In this document: positions 42,926 through 51,382 of the stretch, one piece after another
How positions within the stretch are numbered: the stretch's first letter is position 1
Layout: the number at the start of each line of letters is the position of its first letter
Assembly (NCBI RefSeq): GCF_020991375.1
Contig: NZ_JAJLQZ010000014.1
Span: forward strand, 62,001 to 126,000
Length of the DNA stretch: 64,000 nucleotides
Direction: 5' to 3'
From: Glycomyces amatae
GTDB lineage: Bacteria; Actinomycetota; Actinomycetes; Mycobacteriales; Micromonosporaceae
Notes under the pieces: generated by a model
Database searches by the model: none
Seen by the model: the letters and a program-made list of their open reading frames with translations, nothing else
What the model was told of the DNA's origin: nothing
Made by a program: the position numbers and the translations under genes

Positions 42926-43330
42926 ATGCTACGAGCTTCCAAGCGCGTGTTCGCGACGGCGCTGATCGCCATCGCCACCATGCTCGGCCTCAGCCTCGCC
43001 GCATCCCCCGCGCAAGCCGGATACACCACCATCTACGACTGCCCGCCCGCCTACGTCTGCTTCTACGATCACCACTACACCAACGGCGACCCGGTCTACA
43101 AGACCCAGGGCACGCCCTACTACTCGGGAAGCGTCTGGGGCGTGGTGAACAACGGCATCCCTGACGGCGCCGTGTCCGATCACTTCTACCTCCGGTATCG
43201 CTACACCACCGGCAGCACCTGGTACACGATGTGCTTCCACTACGCGCCAGGTCCGGGCCGGTACGCCTACGATTTCCCGAGCGTGCCGGTCAACGTCTCC
43301 AGCGGCTCGTACTGGGGCGGTGAATGCTGA
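42926..43330 (+). CDS. Secreted I36-like small protein
   Basis: This 134-residue protein has a signal peptide (ALIAIATMLGLSLAASPAQA, cleavage after AQA) and a mature domain rich in Tyr and Gly with paired Cys (YDCPPAYVCFYDHHYTNGD, then MCFHYAPG and GGEC). The spacing resembles peptidase-inhibitor I36/SMI or beta-gamma-crystallin-like secreted actinomycete proteins. The ATG at 42926 follows GGAAGG by eight bases. Its target is unknown. It is convergent with the long minus-strand cluster. Confidence 0.75.
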   Translation: MLRASKRVFATALIAIATMLGLSLAASPAQAGYTTIYDCPPAYVCFYDHHYTNGDPVYKTQGTPYYSGSVWGVVNNGIPDGAVSDHFYLRYRYTTGSTWYTMCFHYAPGPGRYAYDFPSVPVNVSSGSYWGGEC

Positions 43331-43346
43331 GTCGCCCGCAATGATG

Positions 43347-43378
43347 GCGGGGGCATGGCTCGAACACTGCGCCCCCGC
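43347..43378. terminator. Bidirectional hairpin
   Basis: GCGGGGGC and GCCCCCGC pair around a 16-base loop, between the secreted protein and the last gene of the minus cluster. Confidence 0.6.
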
Positions 43379-43459
43379 AGTCGCACGGGACGGTCGCCCA
43401 CCAGCAGCCAACCCGAAGCGCCGGGAATGATGTGAGGAGGAAGCGCTCCACGCCGACGC

Positions 43460-44275
43460 TCACGACCGGTTCGGTTCGGGACCGCACGGCCGCGCAGGCA
43501 CCCACGCCTCCTCGACGTCGTCCCACCACGGCGGTTCGGTGACGATATGCAGCTCAGGCGCCCCCGGAATCGGCTCGAACGCGTGCGCGATATCCCAACC
43601 AGTGTCCTCGTCTGGGCCAGCATCGGGGTTCTCGCGCACTTCCACGATGCCGTGGCCGCCTTCGGGGGTGACCAGGACCCATTCGTCCTCATGCAGTCCG
43701 AACGCCGACAGCATGGCCCGGTAACCGAGCCGGTGGCTCCAAGCTTTCGCGACGGTGAGTTCACTCGCCCCGGCGGCGAGGTCAAAGAAGCCGCGCCCGG
43801 CGGAGACGTCGACTCGCGGCATGGTGGCGAACGCGGTGAGCAGCACCATGGGCTCGTCCGGGCCGGTGTACTCGCCCTCACGTTCTCTGCCGATTGCTTC
43901 AGGGGGTACACCGAACTCGGCGACCGCTGCCGCCGCTACAGCTTCCGGCTGCGGTCCTTCGTGGAAGTAGAACATGTAGCCATCGCTTGGCGGCCCGTTG
44001 AACAGCAACCGGTCACGCAGCTCGGACGCGGCCGAGGATTCCGCAGTGGCAGTGGCCAGGTGCCACCGGAACTCGACCGCGTCACCGGTCTCCAGTGTGA
44101 TGCCGTCGTGTACGAGCGCTTCCGCTAGTGCCGCTATGACCGGTTCGCCGTCGCCAGCGTCCAAGCGCTGCTGTAGTCCTGCAGCAGTGGCGTGCGCAAG
44201 CATGGGACTGTAGATAGTGACGAGCCTGCGGATACGGCGCCGACACCGGTCGGCAGCGCGTGGTTCCTGATGCAT
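43460..44275 (-). CDS. Unrecognised family, paralogue A
   Basis: This 271-residue soluble protein is clearly paralogous with the gene at 47954. Shared blocks are LRDRLLFNGPPSDGYMFYF, EYTGPDEPMVLL, EWVLVTPEGGHGIVEV and EPIPGAPELHIVTEPPWW. AAGGA precedes the ATG at 44275. It is the last gene of the minus-strand cluster. A small hairpin and an AT-rich patch separate it from the gene before. I do not recognise the family. The conserved TPEGG and PPxW motifs may mark a binding pocket. Confidence 0.65.
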   Translation of the reverse strand: MHQEPRAADRCRRRIRRLVTIYSPMLAHATAAGLQQRLDAGDGEPVIAALAEALVHDGITLETGDAVEFRWHLATATAESSAASELRDRLLFNGPPSDGYMFYFHEGPQPEAVAAAAVAEFGVPPEAIGREREGEYTGPDEPMVLLTAFATMPRVDVSAGRGFFDLAAGASELTVAKAWSHRLGYRAMLSAFGLHEDEWVLVTPEGGHGIVEVRENPDAGPDEDTGWDIAHAFEPIPGAPELHIVTEPPWWDDVEEAWVPARPCGPEPNRS

Positions 44276-44399
44276 GTAGGCAGTCCTTCATTATGAGGGC
44301 CCCTTTGGGGCTTCCTTCTTGTTCGGGGGCGGATATCGCCGACCGGGAGGGCGCGGAATGATATCCTTTATATCGAATCCGATATATCATGAATACACG

Positions 44400-44798
44400 T
44401 TATGGAGAACAAGTACCCTCCTGCACTGGTGTGCAACCGGTCCTTGAGCAGCAGTTTCTCGTCAAAATGGTTGCGGCTGATCCCTGCGTGCGCCCAATAC
44501 TCCCCACCCGTTCCCGCGAACAGCATCGGCACCACAGGGTCGTGAATGGGACGGCCGACACTGCCGCCGTAGGTACAACAGCGGGCGGCAGCCGCAGCAG
44601 GCAGCTCACTGCCAAAACGCCGCCCAGGCACTCCTCGGACCATGATGCGGGAGCGGCGAATTCGTAGTCCAGAGTGAGACGCTTCAGCAGCGGAACCGCC
44701 GCCAGCAAGCCGATGAGGACCGTAACGATGTCTATGCCGAGCAGGAGGGGTCTGGTCGACCAGGGAGCCCAGGGGCCCGGGCCGGAAGGCATGTTCAT
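44400..44798 (-). CDS. Small membrane protein, possible frameshift
   Basis: This 132-residue frame overlaps the upstream regulator by ATGA. Two hydrophobic segments are clear (LGIDIVTVLIGLLAAVPLLK, then GGVLAVSCLLRLPPAVV). Beyond about 44580 another frame reads better (YGGSVGRPIHDPVVPMLFAG, then EYWAHAGISRNHFDEKLLLK), so a frameshift may have occurred. Function is unknown. Confidence 0.5.
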   Translation of the reverse strand: MNMPSGPGPWAPWSTRPLLLGIDIVTVLIGLLAAVPLLKRLTLDYEFAAPASWSEECLGGVLAVSCLLRLPPAVVPTAAVSAVPFTTLWCRCCSRERVGSIGRTQGSAATILTRNCCSRTGCTPVQEGTCSP

Positions 44799-45493
44799 GA
44801 GAGGTCACTGCTCCGATCTGCGGTGTTCAGGTGGGTGGGGATGAAGTCGATGCGGGTGCCGAACGGATCGGGCGCTTGCTGAGGAGCGGCCTGGTACAAC
44901 TCGGCGGGTCGCCCGCTCGAGCGGCGGGTGTGCTCCCCGGTCGCCACGACATGGCCTGCACCGGTGTGCTTCCGATGGAAGTTGCCCGGATCGAGTCTGA
45001 CCCCCAGGACCGCCTCGACCACGCTGCGAAGTTCTGCCAGCGTGAACAGTTCAGCGCACAACCCGATGGCGGCGGCCGTGTGCTCGACCAGCCATCGCGT
45101 CATCGCGTGCGCCGCGGTGATCAACTGGTGTTCGCGCGGACCAGGCACGGTGGCGAGGGCCTGGGTGACGGGTGTCCACTGGAAACCGCGAGCGGGTTCG
45201 GGCAGAGCGCCGACCTGGTGTTGGGGTATGAAGACCAGGTGGGAGGTGTACAGGTGCGCTCCGGCCCAGGCCGGTGCCGGCACGCTCCACGTGCGCAAGG
45301 CGGGGAGGTCATCAAGGCCGGCCCGAGTCAGGGTGTGGACGAGAGCGTGCGCAAGAGTGTCGCCGACGTTGAACTGCTTCGCGGGCAGGCGGAAGCGTTC
45401 AGAGGCCGCCTCGAGAAGTATGTGGAGACCGGACGGCATCGCGCCGACCGCGACCATCTCGGCTTCCACTATGACTGGCGTACTGGTCACCAT
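44795..45493 (-). CDS. NrtR-like regulator with degenerate Nudix domain
   Basis: This 232-residue protein has a Nudix-fold N-terminal half without a Nudix box (FNVGDTLAHALVHTLTRAGL) followed by a winged helix typical of NrtR: FTLAELRSVVEAVLGVRLDP, then NFHRKHTGAGHVVATGEHTR and SSGRPAELYQ. NrtR proteins sense ADP-ribose or NAD intermediates and repress NAD-related genes. Here the non-catalytic domain would only sense a ligand. The ATG at 45493 overlaps the upstream stop (ATGGTGA). It is a candidate regulator of the cluster. Confidence 0.75.
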   Translation of the reverse strand: MVTSTPVIVEAEMVAVGAMPSGLHILLEAASERFRLPAKQFNVGDTLAHALVHTLTRAGLDDLPALRTWSVPAPAWAGAHLYTSHLVFIPQHQVGALPEPARGFQWTPVTQALATVPGPREHQLITAAHAMTRWLVEHTAAAIGLCAELFTLAELRSVVEAVLGVRLDPGNFHRKHTGAGHVVATGEHTRRSSGRPAELYQAAPQQAPDPFGTRIDFIPTHLNTADRSSDLS

Positions 45494-45939
45494 GGCGTCA
45501 TCCCAGGGTAAAGCAGCCGCCACGCCGCAACGAGAGCGACAGCGATGACGCCGATCCCGGTTGCGTATAGGGCCGCGGCTGCCGCTTGCATGCAGGCGGG
45601 GACCGCGGCGGCGGTGAGGTACCGGCGGGCTCGGTCTGGGCGGGGCGCGAGATAGCGGACGGCCAGGAGGTTCAGCGGCGGGGTCGGCACCAGGACGAGC
45701 AGCAACCCAACGGTCAAGGCGGCGAGAGTGGTGGCGCTTTCGCCCATGACACCGAAGCCGAGGGTGGAGAGCCAGAGGGGGAGTCCTCCGATAACGGCCA
45801 GGATCGCGTGGAGCAGTAGGAGCACGCGCAACCGTTTGATCGGCGCCGCACGTCCGGCGGCTGCCGTGTCGCCGTGCGCTTCGGCGAGGCGGCGAGACGG
45901 GTCGGGTCCAGTGGTATTGCCGTCCTCAATGGCGTCCAT
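45487..45939 (-). CDS. Small membrane protein
   Basis: This 150-residue protein has about four transmembrane segments (LLLLHAILAVIGGLPLWLST; LAALTVGLLLVLVPTPPL; AVPACMQAAAAALYATGIGV and the end). It is coupled by overlap to the NrtR-like gene. Function is unknown. Confidence 0.65.
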   Translation of the reverse strand: MDAIEDGNTTGPDPSRRLAEAHGDTAAAGRAAPIKRLRVLLLLHAILAVIGGLPLWLSTLGFGVMGESATTLAALTVGLLLVLVPTPPLNLLAVRYLAPRPDRARRYLTAAAVPACMQAAAAALYATGIGVIAVALVAAWRLLYPGMTPW

Positions 45940-46048
45940 AGCGTCTCCTTGGCATGGGTTCGGGGTCCGATGACGATGGGGTGACAGCGAGCAGCGGTTG
46001 CCGCTATGACCCGGGACAGTTCGGACGCGGGAGTCGACACGTGCTTAC

Positions 46049-46810
46049 CTACGAATCGACGTACCCGGCTGCTTGGAGCTGCGCCAGCGCCTCAGGCAGC
46101 AGGTCCTCCTGGATCCAGGCGGCGATGATGTCGTAGCCGATCACGCAGCCGTCAGCGACGTCCGGCAGGCACTCGGTGTCGTGGGGGCGGTTCGACGGCA
46201 GCATGATCCAGTAGGTGAGGATCACAGGGCCTTTGCGCACTGCGATTCGGAATTCGGGGTAGAGCTCCCAGTTGGGGGCGGACACGACAAGGCCTTCGTC
46301 CCAGTCCCCGTCAACGTTCGCCGACTCGGTGAGGTCCGGTTCAAGAACGTTGTACAGCAACGAGCCCCGGTCTGCCACTTCATCGAGGTACGCGGCCTGC
46401 GCGGCCGCCGTGTCGTCGCCCCACGTCCGCCCGTGTCCCATGACCGTGACGCGCCGGTCGCCGACACCGCCGTCACCGGAGCGGGCAACCTCGTGCGAGC
46501 AACCGGTGTCGCTGGGTGTCGCTTCCAGGACGTCGTAGTCGTAGGTTGCGCCCAGCGTTGGCACGGCGCCGGTCCCGAGCAGGTCGCAGGATTCGTCCGG
46601 GCCGAACCAGACGGCTGCGGCGAGGCGGCGCTCGCTCACGGTCGGCGTCTCGGTGGCCGTGCCGCCGAGGCTGCCCGGCATACAGGCCGCGACCGTGACG
46701 GCCGTGCAACTGACGAGTGCGACGCGCAGGAGCGCCGTGGCCGGTGCACCGGCGCTCACTCCGACGTCCGGGAGGTCCCGGGTTGCTTCATGGGGGTTTG
46801 CAGAACCCAT
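46049..46810 (-). CDS. Lipoprotein, DUF3558-like
   Basis: This 253-residue protein starts at the ATG at 46810 and has a lipoprotein signal (ATALLRVALVSCTAVTVAAC, then MPGS). The exported domain begins ESCDLLGTGAVPTLGATYDY and contains SDTGCSHEVARS, the spacing seen in DUF3558-type lipoproteins of actinomycetes, then a helix and strands ending AWIQEDLLPEALAQLQAAGY. It is probably anchored on the outer face of the membrane. Confidence 0.7.
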   Translation of the reverse strand: MGSANPHEATRDLPDVGVSAGAPATALLRVALVSCTAVTVAACMPGSLGGTATETPTVSERRLAAAVWFGPDESCDLLGTGAVPTLGATYDYDVLEATPSDTGCSHEVARSGDGGVGDRRVTVMGHGRTWGDDTAAAQAAYLDEVADRGSLLYNVLEPDLTESANVDGDWDEGLVVSAPNWELYPEFRIAVRKGPVILTYWIMLPSNRPHDTECLPDVADGCVIGYDIIAAWIQEDLLPEALAQLQAAGYVDS

Positions 46811-46873
46811 GCCAGTAGGCCTTCTTTCCTGTCGTATCGTCATCGCGTGCGCCGTTCCTCTAGCAGCTCGCAT

Positions 46874-47053
46874 TCACCGGTCGAGGAGGTCGCTGACCCG
46901 TTCGTCGCCGGTGGCCGCGTAGACCGCTGTCGCGGCCGCCTGGTTGCGTTCGAGGGCGCCACGGGGTTGGGAGTGGGGCAAGACTATGCGGCGGGCAGCG
47001 TCGGCCAGTCGCATGTGGTCGCCGGGGGCGATCGTGACACGGGCGCCGGTCAT
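46874..47053 (-). CDS. Small 59-residue protein
   Basis: The ATG at 47053 is preceded by AGAGGA nine bases upstream. The product reads TGARVTIAPGDHMRLADAAR then NQAAATAVYAATGDERVSDL. It fits between the lipoprotein and membrane genes of the cluster. No family is recognised. Confidence 0.5.
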   Translation of the reverse strand: MTGARVTIAPGDHMRLADAARRIVLPHSQPRGALERNQAAATAVYAATGDERVSDLLDR

Positions 47054-47069
47054 GAGCGAAGTCCTCTCT

Positions 47070-47966
47070 TCAGGGATGGGGTGTGCGGTTGCGAGCTCGA
47101 TGGTGGCGCGTTGCTCCCATGGCTGCCGCACCGCTGCTGAGGGCAACCGCGGCTGCGATGAACGCGATCGTCAGCGGGGCCGCGTGGAGCGCGGCGGCCA
47201 CGCCGGGGCCGTGCCCGTCGATGTCGTGGTGGGCGTCCATCTCGCCCATGACGGAGGAACCATCGAGGATGGCCTTATCGGTCAGGAACGCGTGGTCGTA
47301 CTCGACAATGCCGGTGTCGACCATCGTGACCGTCACCCATGCCCGCTCGGCGTTGATCTGGTCGATGGCCCCCGCGTTCGTCGTGTCGAGGCCGATTTCG
47401 TCTGCTGCGGCGGGCATGGCCATGACCGCGATGACAGCGCAGGTGATCGCGGCAAGGACGAGCCCGAGGCCGGTGAGGCGGTGCCGGCGTCGGATGAAAT
47501 GGGGACGGGCGGGCCCGGTATCGCCGGGAACGGCGCGCTCCTGGTGCGCGCGCACATGGCGGACGAGGCACTCCCAGTGGGTGTCGGTGAGGTCGCTGCG
47601 GTAGATGATGGCACGCCACGGGCGTGCCGTGTCGACGATGCGGGAGCCGCGCACTGCGAGCACGCCGCCGCCTCGCCGCGAGGGATACCGCCGCCAGGCC
47701 AGACCGAACGGCCAGATGAGGACATAGGTGCCGGTCGCGGGATCGTACACGCCTCGGGGGTAGTGCAAGAACCAGGCCACACCTGCGGTCGTGCACCAGT
47801 GCAGGCCCGCGACGGCGGCCCCCGCAACGGTGTCTACGACCAGCATCGCGACGGCGCCGGCCAGGGAGCTGACGCCGATCAGCGCCCAAGTCCAACCTCG
47901 ACGAAGCCAGACGGCAACGAGCGGTCGCGGCTCGGCGTCGGTGCCGGCCGTGTTCACCCCCACCAC
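47070..47966 (-). CDS. Membrane protein
   Basis: This 298-residue protein has two helices near residues 25-70 (TWALIGVSSLAGAVAMLVVD), a cytoplasmic loop (RPHFIRRRHRLTG), a further helix (LGLVLAAITCAVIAVMAM) and a last one (APLTIAFIAAAVALSSGAAA). The start overlaps the end of paralogue B by about 13 bases. Function is unknown. Confidence 0.65.
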   Translation of the reverse strand: MVGVNTAGTDAEPRPLVAVWLRRGWTWALIGVSSLAGAVAMLVVDTVAGAAVAGLHWCTTAGVAWFLHYPRGVYDPATGTYVLIWPFGLAWRRYPSRRGGGVLAVRGSRIVDTARPWRAIIYRSDLTDTHWECLVRHVRAHQERAVPGDTGPARPHFIRRRHRLTGLGLVLAAITCAVIAVMAMPAAADEIGLDTTNAGAIDQINAERAWVTVTMVDTGIVEYDHAFLTDKAILDGSSVMGEMDAHHDIDGHGPGVAAALHAAPLTIAFIAAAVALSSGAAAMGATRHHRARNRTPHP

Positions 47967-48700
47967 GGCAGGTCCTCAACCACGCGCAGTTCCGGTGCGC
48001 CCAAGATCGGCTCGTACGCAAGGTCGACGCCCCAGTCCTGGCCGGGAGCCAACTCGTCCTCATGCAGCTCACTGATCATGCCGCGGCCGCCTTCGGGGGT
48101 GACTAGCATCCACTCGACAGGGTTCATGCCGTACGTGTCGAGCAGGGCCCGGCAGCCGAGTCGAGCACACAGTGCGGTCGCGACGGTCAATGCGGTCGTA
48201 CCGGGACGAGACGCGAAGAACTCATCAGCGGCCCAAACCGTGACGCGCGGCCGCCCTGCCGTGTCGGCAAGGTACACCAGGGGCTGTTTGGGACCGGTGT
48301 ACTCGTCACCAACGCCGGTGGCAATCGCTGCGGGCGGCACCGTGAACTCGGCGGCCATGGCGGCCGCGGCGACGGCTGGCGCGGGGCCGTCGGGGAGGTA
48401 GCAGACGTGGCCGTCGTCGGGCGGCCTGTTGAACAGCAGCAGGTCGCGCAGGTGTGATGGGGTGTGCGACGCTGCGGTGTTCAGCAGCGACCGGAACTCG
48501 ACGGCGTCGGTGTACTGCAGGTGCACGTGTTCGCGCACGAGTGTCTCCGCCAGACCGGCGATGGCGCGTTCATGGTCGCCAGCCTGCACGAGCCGGTGCA
48601 GCGCGGCCGCGAGCGCAGGGGTGATGGCGTCGCTGTAGTTCGCGACGGTGCGTTGGACGCGTATGCGGAAGCGTTCGTCGTCGTTCGGTTCGACGGGCAC
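47954..48700 (-). CDS. Unrecognised family, paralogue B
   Basis: This 248-residue protein starts at the GTG at 48700, with AGGAAAGG upstream. It is paralogous with the gene at 43460: LRDLLLFNRPPDDGHVCYL, DEYTGPKQPLVYL, EWMLVTPEGGRGMISE and EPILGAPELRVVEDLPWW. The two copies bracket the NrtR/lipoprotein genes. It is soluble and without a known motif. Confidence 0.65.
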   Translation of the reverse strand: MPVEPNDDERFRIRVQRTVANYSDAITPALAAALHRLVQAGDHERAIAGLAETLVREHVHLQYTDAVEFRSLLNTAASHTPSHLRDLLLFNRPPDDGHVCYLPDGPAPAVAAAAMAAEFTVPPAAIATGVGDEYTGPKQPLVYLADTAGRPRVTVWAADEFFASRPGTTALTVATALCARLGCRALLDTYGMNPVEWMLVTPEGGRGMISELHEDELAPGQDWGVDLAYEPILGAPELRVVEDLPWWG

Positions 48701-48800
48701 GTGGGGCCTTTCCTGAGGTCGGCGTGATGCGGTTCGTTGCAGGTCTGCTGGCCACTGCGGACACCAGCGGTGCCGTTGAGACGCGGCGGTGTTCACCAAT

Positions 48801-49271
48801 TCAGTCCAGATCGGGCAGGTCGGCGATAATGCCCGGGGACCGCATCGGGTCGCAGTGGTGGCCTAGAGCCTCGGCGAGGCTGGTGTCGATGCGGGTCGGG
48901 CCGCACGGTGGTCGTTCGATCAGCACCTGCGCGTCGCCGTGCTGGAGGAGCCCGGTGAGGCCGGGCGTGTCGTTGAGCTGGTCGATGACAGCGGTGCACA
49001 GTGCCGCATTCGCCTCCTGCGATACGTCGGCGCGCAGGTGTTTGGACGGTGCGAACACCACCAGGACCATCGCTGCAGCGGTGATGCCGATCCGCGCGGC
49101 CTCCTCGTCCCAGTCCGCATCGCCGTCGACCAGGTGCACCCACCACTGGTCGCTCCGCAGTGGAAACGGCGCCTCGGCGTCAACGCGGTGGAGGTCCAGC
49201 CTGGCGGCGAAGTAGGCCGCGAGCGCGTCCTCGGACGCCGCGGGGCGGTAGTAGATGTAGGCGGAAAGCAT
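48801..49271 (-). CDS. Hypothetical soluble protein
   Basis: This 156-residue protein contains SAYIYYRPAASEDALAAYFA, RSDQWWVHLVDGDADWDEEA and AAAMVLVVFAPSKHLRADVS. It looks like an alpha/beta fold but matches no family I recognise. It lies within the cluster. Confidence 0.55.
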   Translation of the reverse strand: MLSAYIYYRPAASEDALAAYFAARLDLHRVDAEAPFPLRSDQWWVHLVDGDADWDEEAARIGITAAAMVLVVFAPSKHLRADVSQEANAALCTAVIDQLNDTPGLTGLLQHGDAQVLIERPPCGPTRIDTSLAEALGHHCDPMRSPGIIADLPDLD

Positions 49272-49322
49272 CCGGGCCTCCAGGTCGCGGTAGCGCCTCG
49301 TGACGGTCGGGTAATGCCGCGG

Positions 49323-50252
49323 TCATCCCGTCGTTTCGAAGCAGCGCACGGCGATGGGCGTGCCGGTGCTGTCGGTGATGGTCGACAGGAACGTCAGGCC
49401 CGGGCATTCGATGTTGGCGAGGGCGACCAGTTCGTCATCGTCCGCGGTGGGGTCCTCGAGCGCGACAATGCCGGTGACGGCCATCCGGGGCTTGTCCGCC
49501 TGGCATGCAACGGTCCAGTACGCGCCCGAGTCGGGATCGTGCTCGGCGCAGTCGCCGATGTCGGGCTCCACCGGGGTGCGCCCGTGCTCGTCGGGGCGGT
49601 CGATCGCCTCCATGCAGACGATCGCGTTAAGGTCGCGCGTGTCCGGTTCGTAGTCGGTCAGCAGGCTGCGCCAGGGGAGGCCGATCTGCTCCTCGACGGT
49701 ATCGCTGGTGCACGGTCGCGGCAGCATCGCCGCATCGACCTTGCCGTTCGCATCGACAATGCCGGTGGCGCTGTCGTCGGTCCACGCTGCCCGCCAGTAC
49801 GCGGTCGGATCCTCGCAGGGCACGACCAGGTATCCCGGGTCGTCCTCGGTGAACCCGTCGGTGCCGAAAGCCGTGTATTCAGTGGGGATGCAGTGGCCAG
49901 CAGCCGGGAGTGCGACGATCGTCGGAGCGGTCACCTCGGTCGTGCTCGAGGCCGCGGTGGCATCGGTGGCTACTGCGGCCGGGTCGCTGTTCGGTGCGGC
50001 CGGTCGCAGTTGGTAGTAGGCGGCCGCGCCCGCGCTTGCGAGCAGCACGGCGGTGATCGCGCTGGTCGCTATCGTCCGTCCACGCCGCCGCTGCAGCGGG
50101 TGCGGGGGCGCGAATGCGGTGCCGGACGACACGGCGGCGTCACCGGGGCCATACGGCGGGGTGAACGGTGACGGTTGCGGCCCCGGGGTGTGGTCGCCCG
50201 CGGGCAGTTCGGGGCTGCGATCGTGCTGGGGAGCCGGGGGAACGGTCGTCAT
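49323..50252 (-). CDS. Membrane-anchored protein with septum-formation-like repeats
   Basis: This 309-residue protein has a Pro-rich cytoplasmic head, one transmembrane helix (TIATSAITAVLLASAGAAAY) and an exported domain with repeated Gly-x-Cys modules (GHCIPTEYTAFGTDGF... VVPCEDPTAYWRAAW; IGDCAEHDPDSGAYWTVACQ; a final NIECPGLTFLST). This layout recalls Septum_form/LppU-like proteins of actinomycetes. Function is unknown. Confidence 0.65.
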   Translation of the reverse strand: MTTVPPAPQHDRSPELPAGDHTPGPQPSPFTPPYGPGDAAVSSGTAFAPPHPLQRRRGRTIATSAITAVLLASAGAAAYYQLRPAAPNSDPAAVATDATAASSTTEVTAPTIVALPAAGHCIPTEYTAFGTDGFTEDDPGYLVVPCEDPTAYWRAAWTDDSATGIVDANGKVDAAMLPRPCTSDTVEEQIGLPWRSLLTDYEPDTRDLNAIVCMEAIDRPDEHGRTPVEPDIGDCAEHDPDSGAYWTVACQADKPRMAVTGIVALEDPTADDDELVALANIECPGLTFLSTITDSTGTPIAVRCFETTG

Positions 50253-50347
50253 CAGGTTCCTTAGTGCAGAGAACAGTGGGGTTCGTGGTGCCGCACTCGG
50301 GCGGGTGCAGTTTGGGCCGTTGCCGGGCATCGGTCGCCTCGGTGCAC

Positions 50348-51382
50348 TCATGCCGTCCATCCGACGCCGACGCCGACGGTGAACGCCGCGGTCACTGGGA
50401 ACCGGTCCCCTACCGCGAGGATCGCCGCGGCGAGACCGCCGGTGCGCCAACGCCGGCCGATGACGGCAAGCTCGACGAGGGCGACCATCGCGAGCACCAC
50501 TACTGGGAAAGGCACGCCGAGCTCGATGCCTGCGGCCGCGGTCAGGTGGCCGCCGCTGGCTCCGGCCAGTGCCACGACCACCAGGCCCAGCAGGGCACGG
50601 CCGCGCCGGGCAGCGGCCGGGGCGGGGAACCCGAGGGCGTCGCGGACGGCCTGGCGGGAGTCGAAACGCTCTGGGTCTGCGACCAGGTCGCGCAGCACCG
50701 ACTCGATCACGCTCGCGTGGGGCGCCGCAGGGCGAATGTCGTCGCGCTCCAGGACCGCTTGCGCCCATGTGCGGAGATCGTGGCCGGTCCACAAGCCGAC
50801 CTGGCACCGGAACCAGGCCTCGACGACCTCCTCGCGGGTCACGGTGTACGACCAGACCGCGGAGGGGGCCACCGCATCGAGTGCGGCGACCGCCTCGGGT
50901 ACGGGCAGCCTGAACTTCATGAGGTTCGTGATCGTCTGGTGCTGGAGCCGCTGGTAGTCGATGGTGCCGGTCAGGGTGCCGAACGCGGTCAGGATCGGCT
51001 GGGCCCGCCGGGTCCAATCGGTGATCGTCGCAGCGGGGTACTGGTGGCCGATGCCGCAGGGGCGGGCGTCGCGAAGACGCCCGTCGGCGGGGTTGAAGTC
51101 GAGGCTGACCACCGGTTCGACGCGATCGTCCGCGCGCACCATCACCAGGGTGGCGTTGCCGAGGCGGCCGGTGCATTCGACGGCCAGTTCCACGCCCTCG
51201 ACGGTGAACTCGTCGATGATGCGCGCGCCGGCCCAGGCGTGCGGGCCCGGATCGGTGCGGCCGGTGCCGTCAGCGCTGTCGGCGGGCAGCGCACCGTCGG
51301 GTGTGGCGGCAGGAGCCGGTCCTGCCGGCGACGGGTGCGCGGCCGCTGCGGCGGCCGGTGCGGGTCGGGGTTGGTCAGGCAC
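50348..51382 (-). CDS. Large hypothetical protein with C-terminal membrane helices
   Basis: This 344-residue protein starts at the GTG at 51382, with GGAAGGA upstream; the start overlaps the GT61 stop. After an Ala/Pro-rich head comes a beta-rich domain (RIIDEFTVEGVELAVECTGR) and helices (LRTWAQAVLERDDIRPAAPH). Hydrophobic segments (ALLGLVVVALAGASGGHLTA, then FPVVVLAMVALVELAVIG) end the protein. No family is recognised. Confidence 0.6.
   Translation of the reverse strand: MPDQPRPAPAAAAAAHPSPAGPAPAATPDGALPADSADGTGRTDPGPHAWAGARIIDEFTVEGVELAVECTGRLGNATLVMVRADDRVEPVVSLDFNPADGRLRDARPCGIGHQYPAATITDWTRRAQPILTAFGTLTGTIDYQRLQHQTITNLMKFRLPVPEAVAALDAVAPSAVWSYTVTREEVVEAWFRCQVGLWTGHDLRTWAQAVLERDDIRPAAPHASVIESVLRDLVADPERFDSRQAVRDALGFPAPAAARRGRALLGLVVVALAGASGGHLTAAAGIELGVPFPVVVLAMVALVELAVIGRRWRTGGLAAAILAVGDRFPVTAAFTVGVGVGWTA

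Noticed and set aside
46073..48401. Long plus-strand frames opposite the lipoprotein and membrane genes
   Set aside because: Their composition is typical of complement shadows; lipobox, helices and paralogy support the minus strand.
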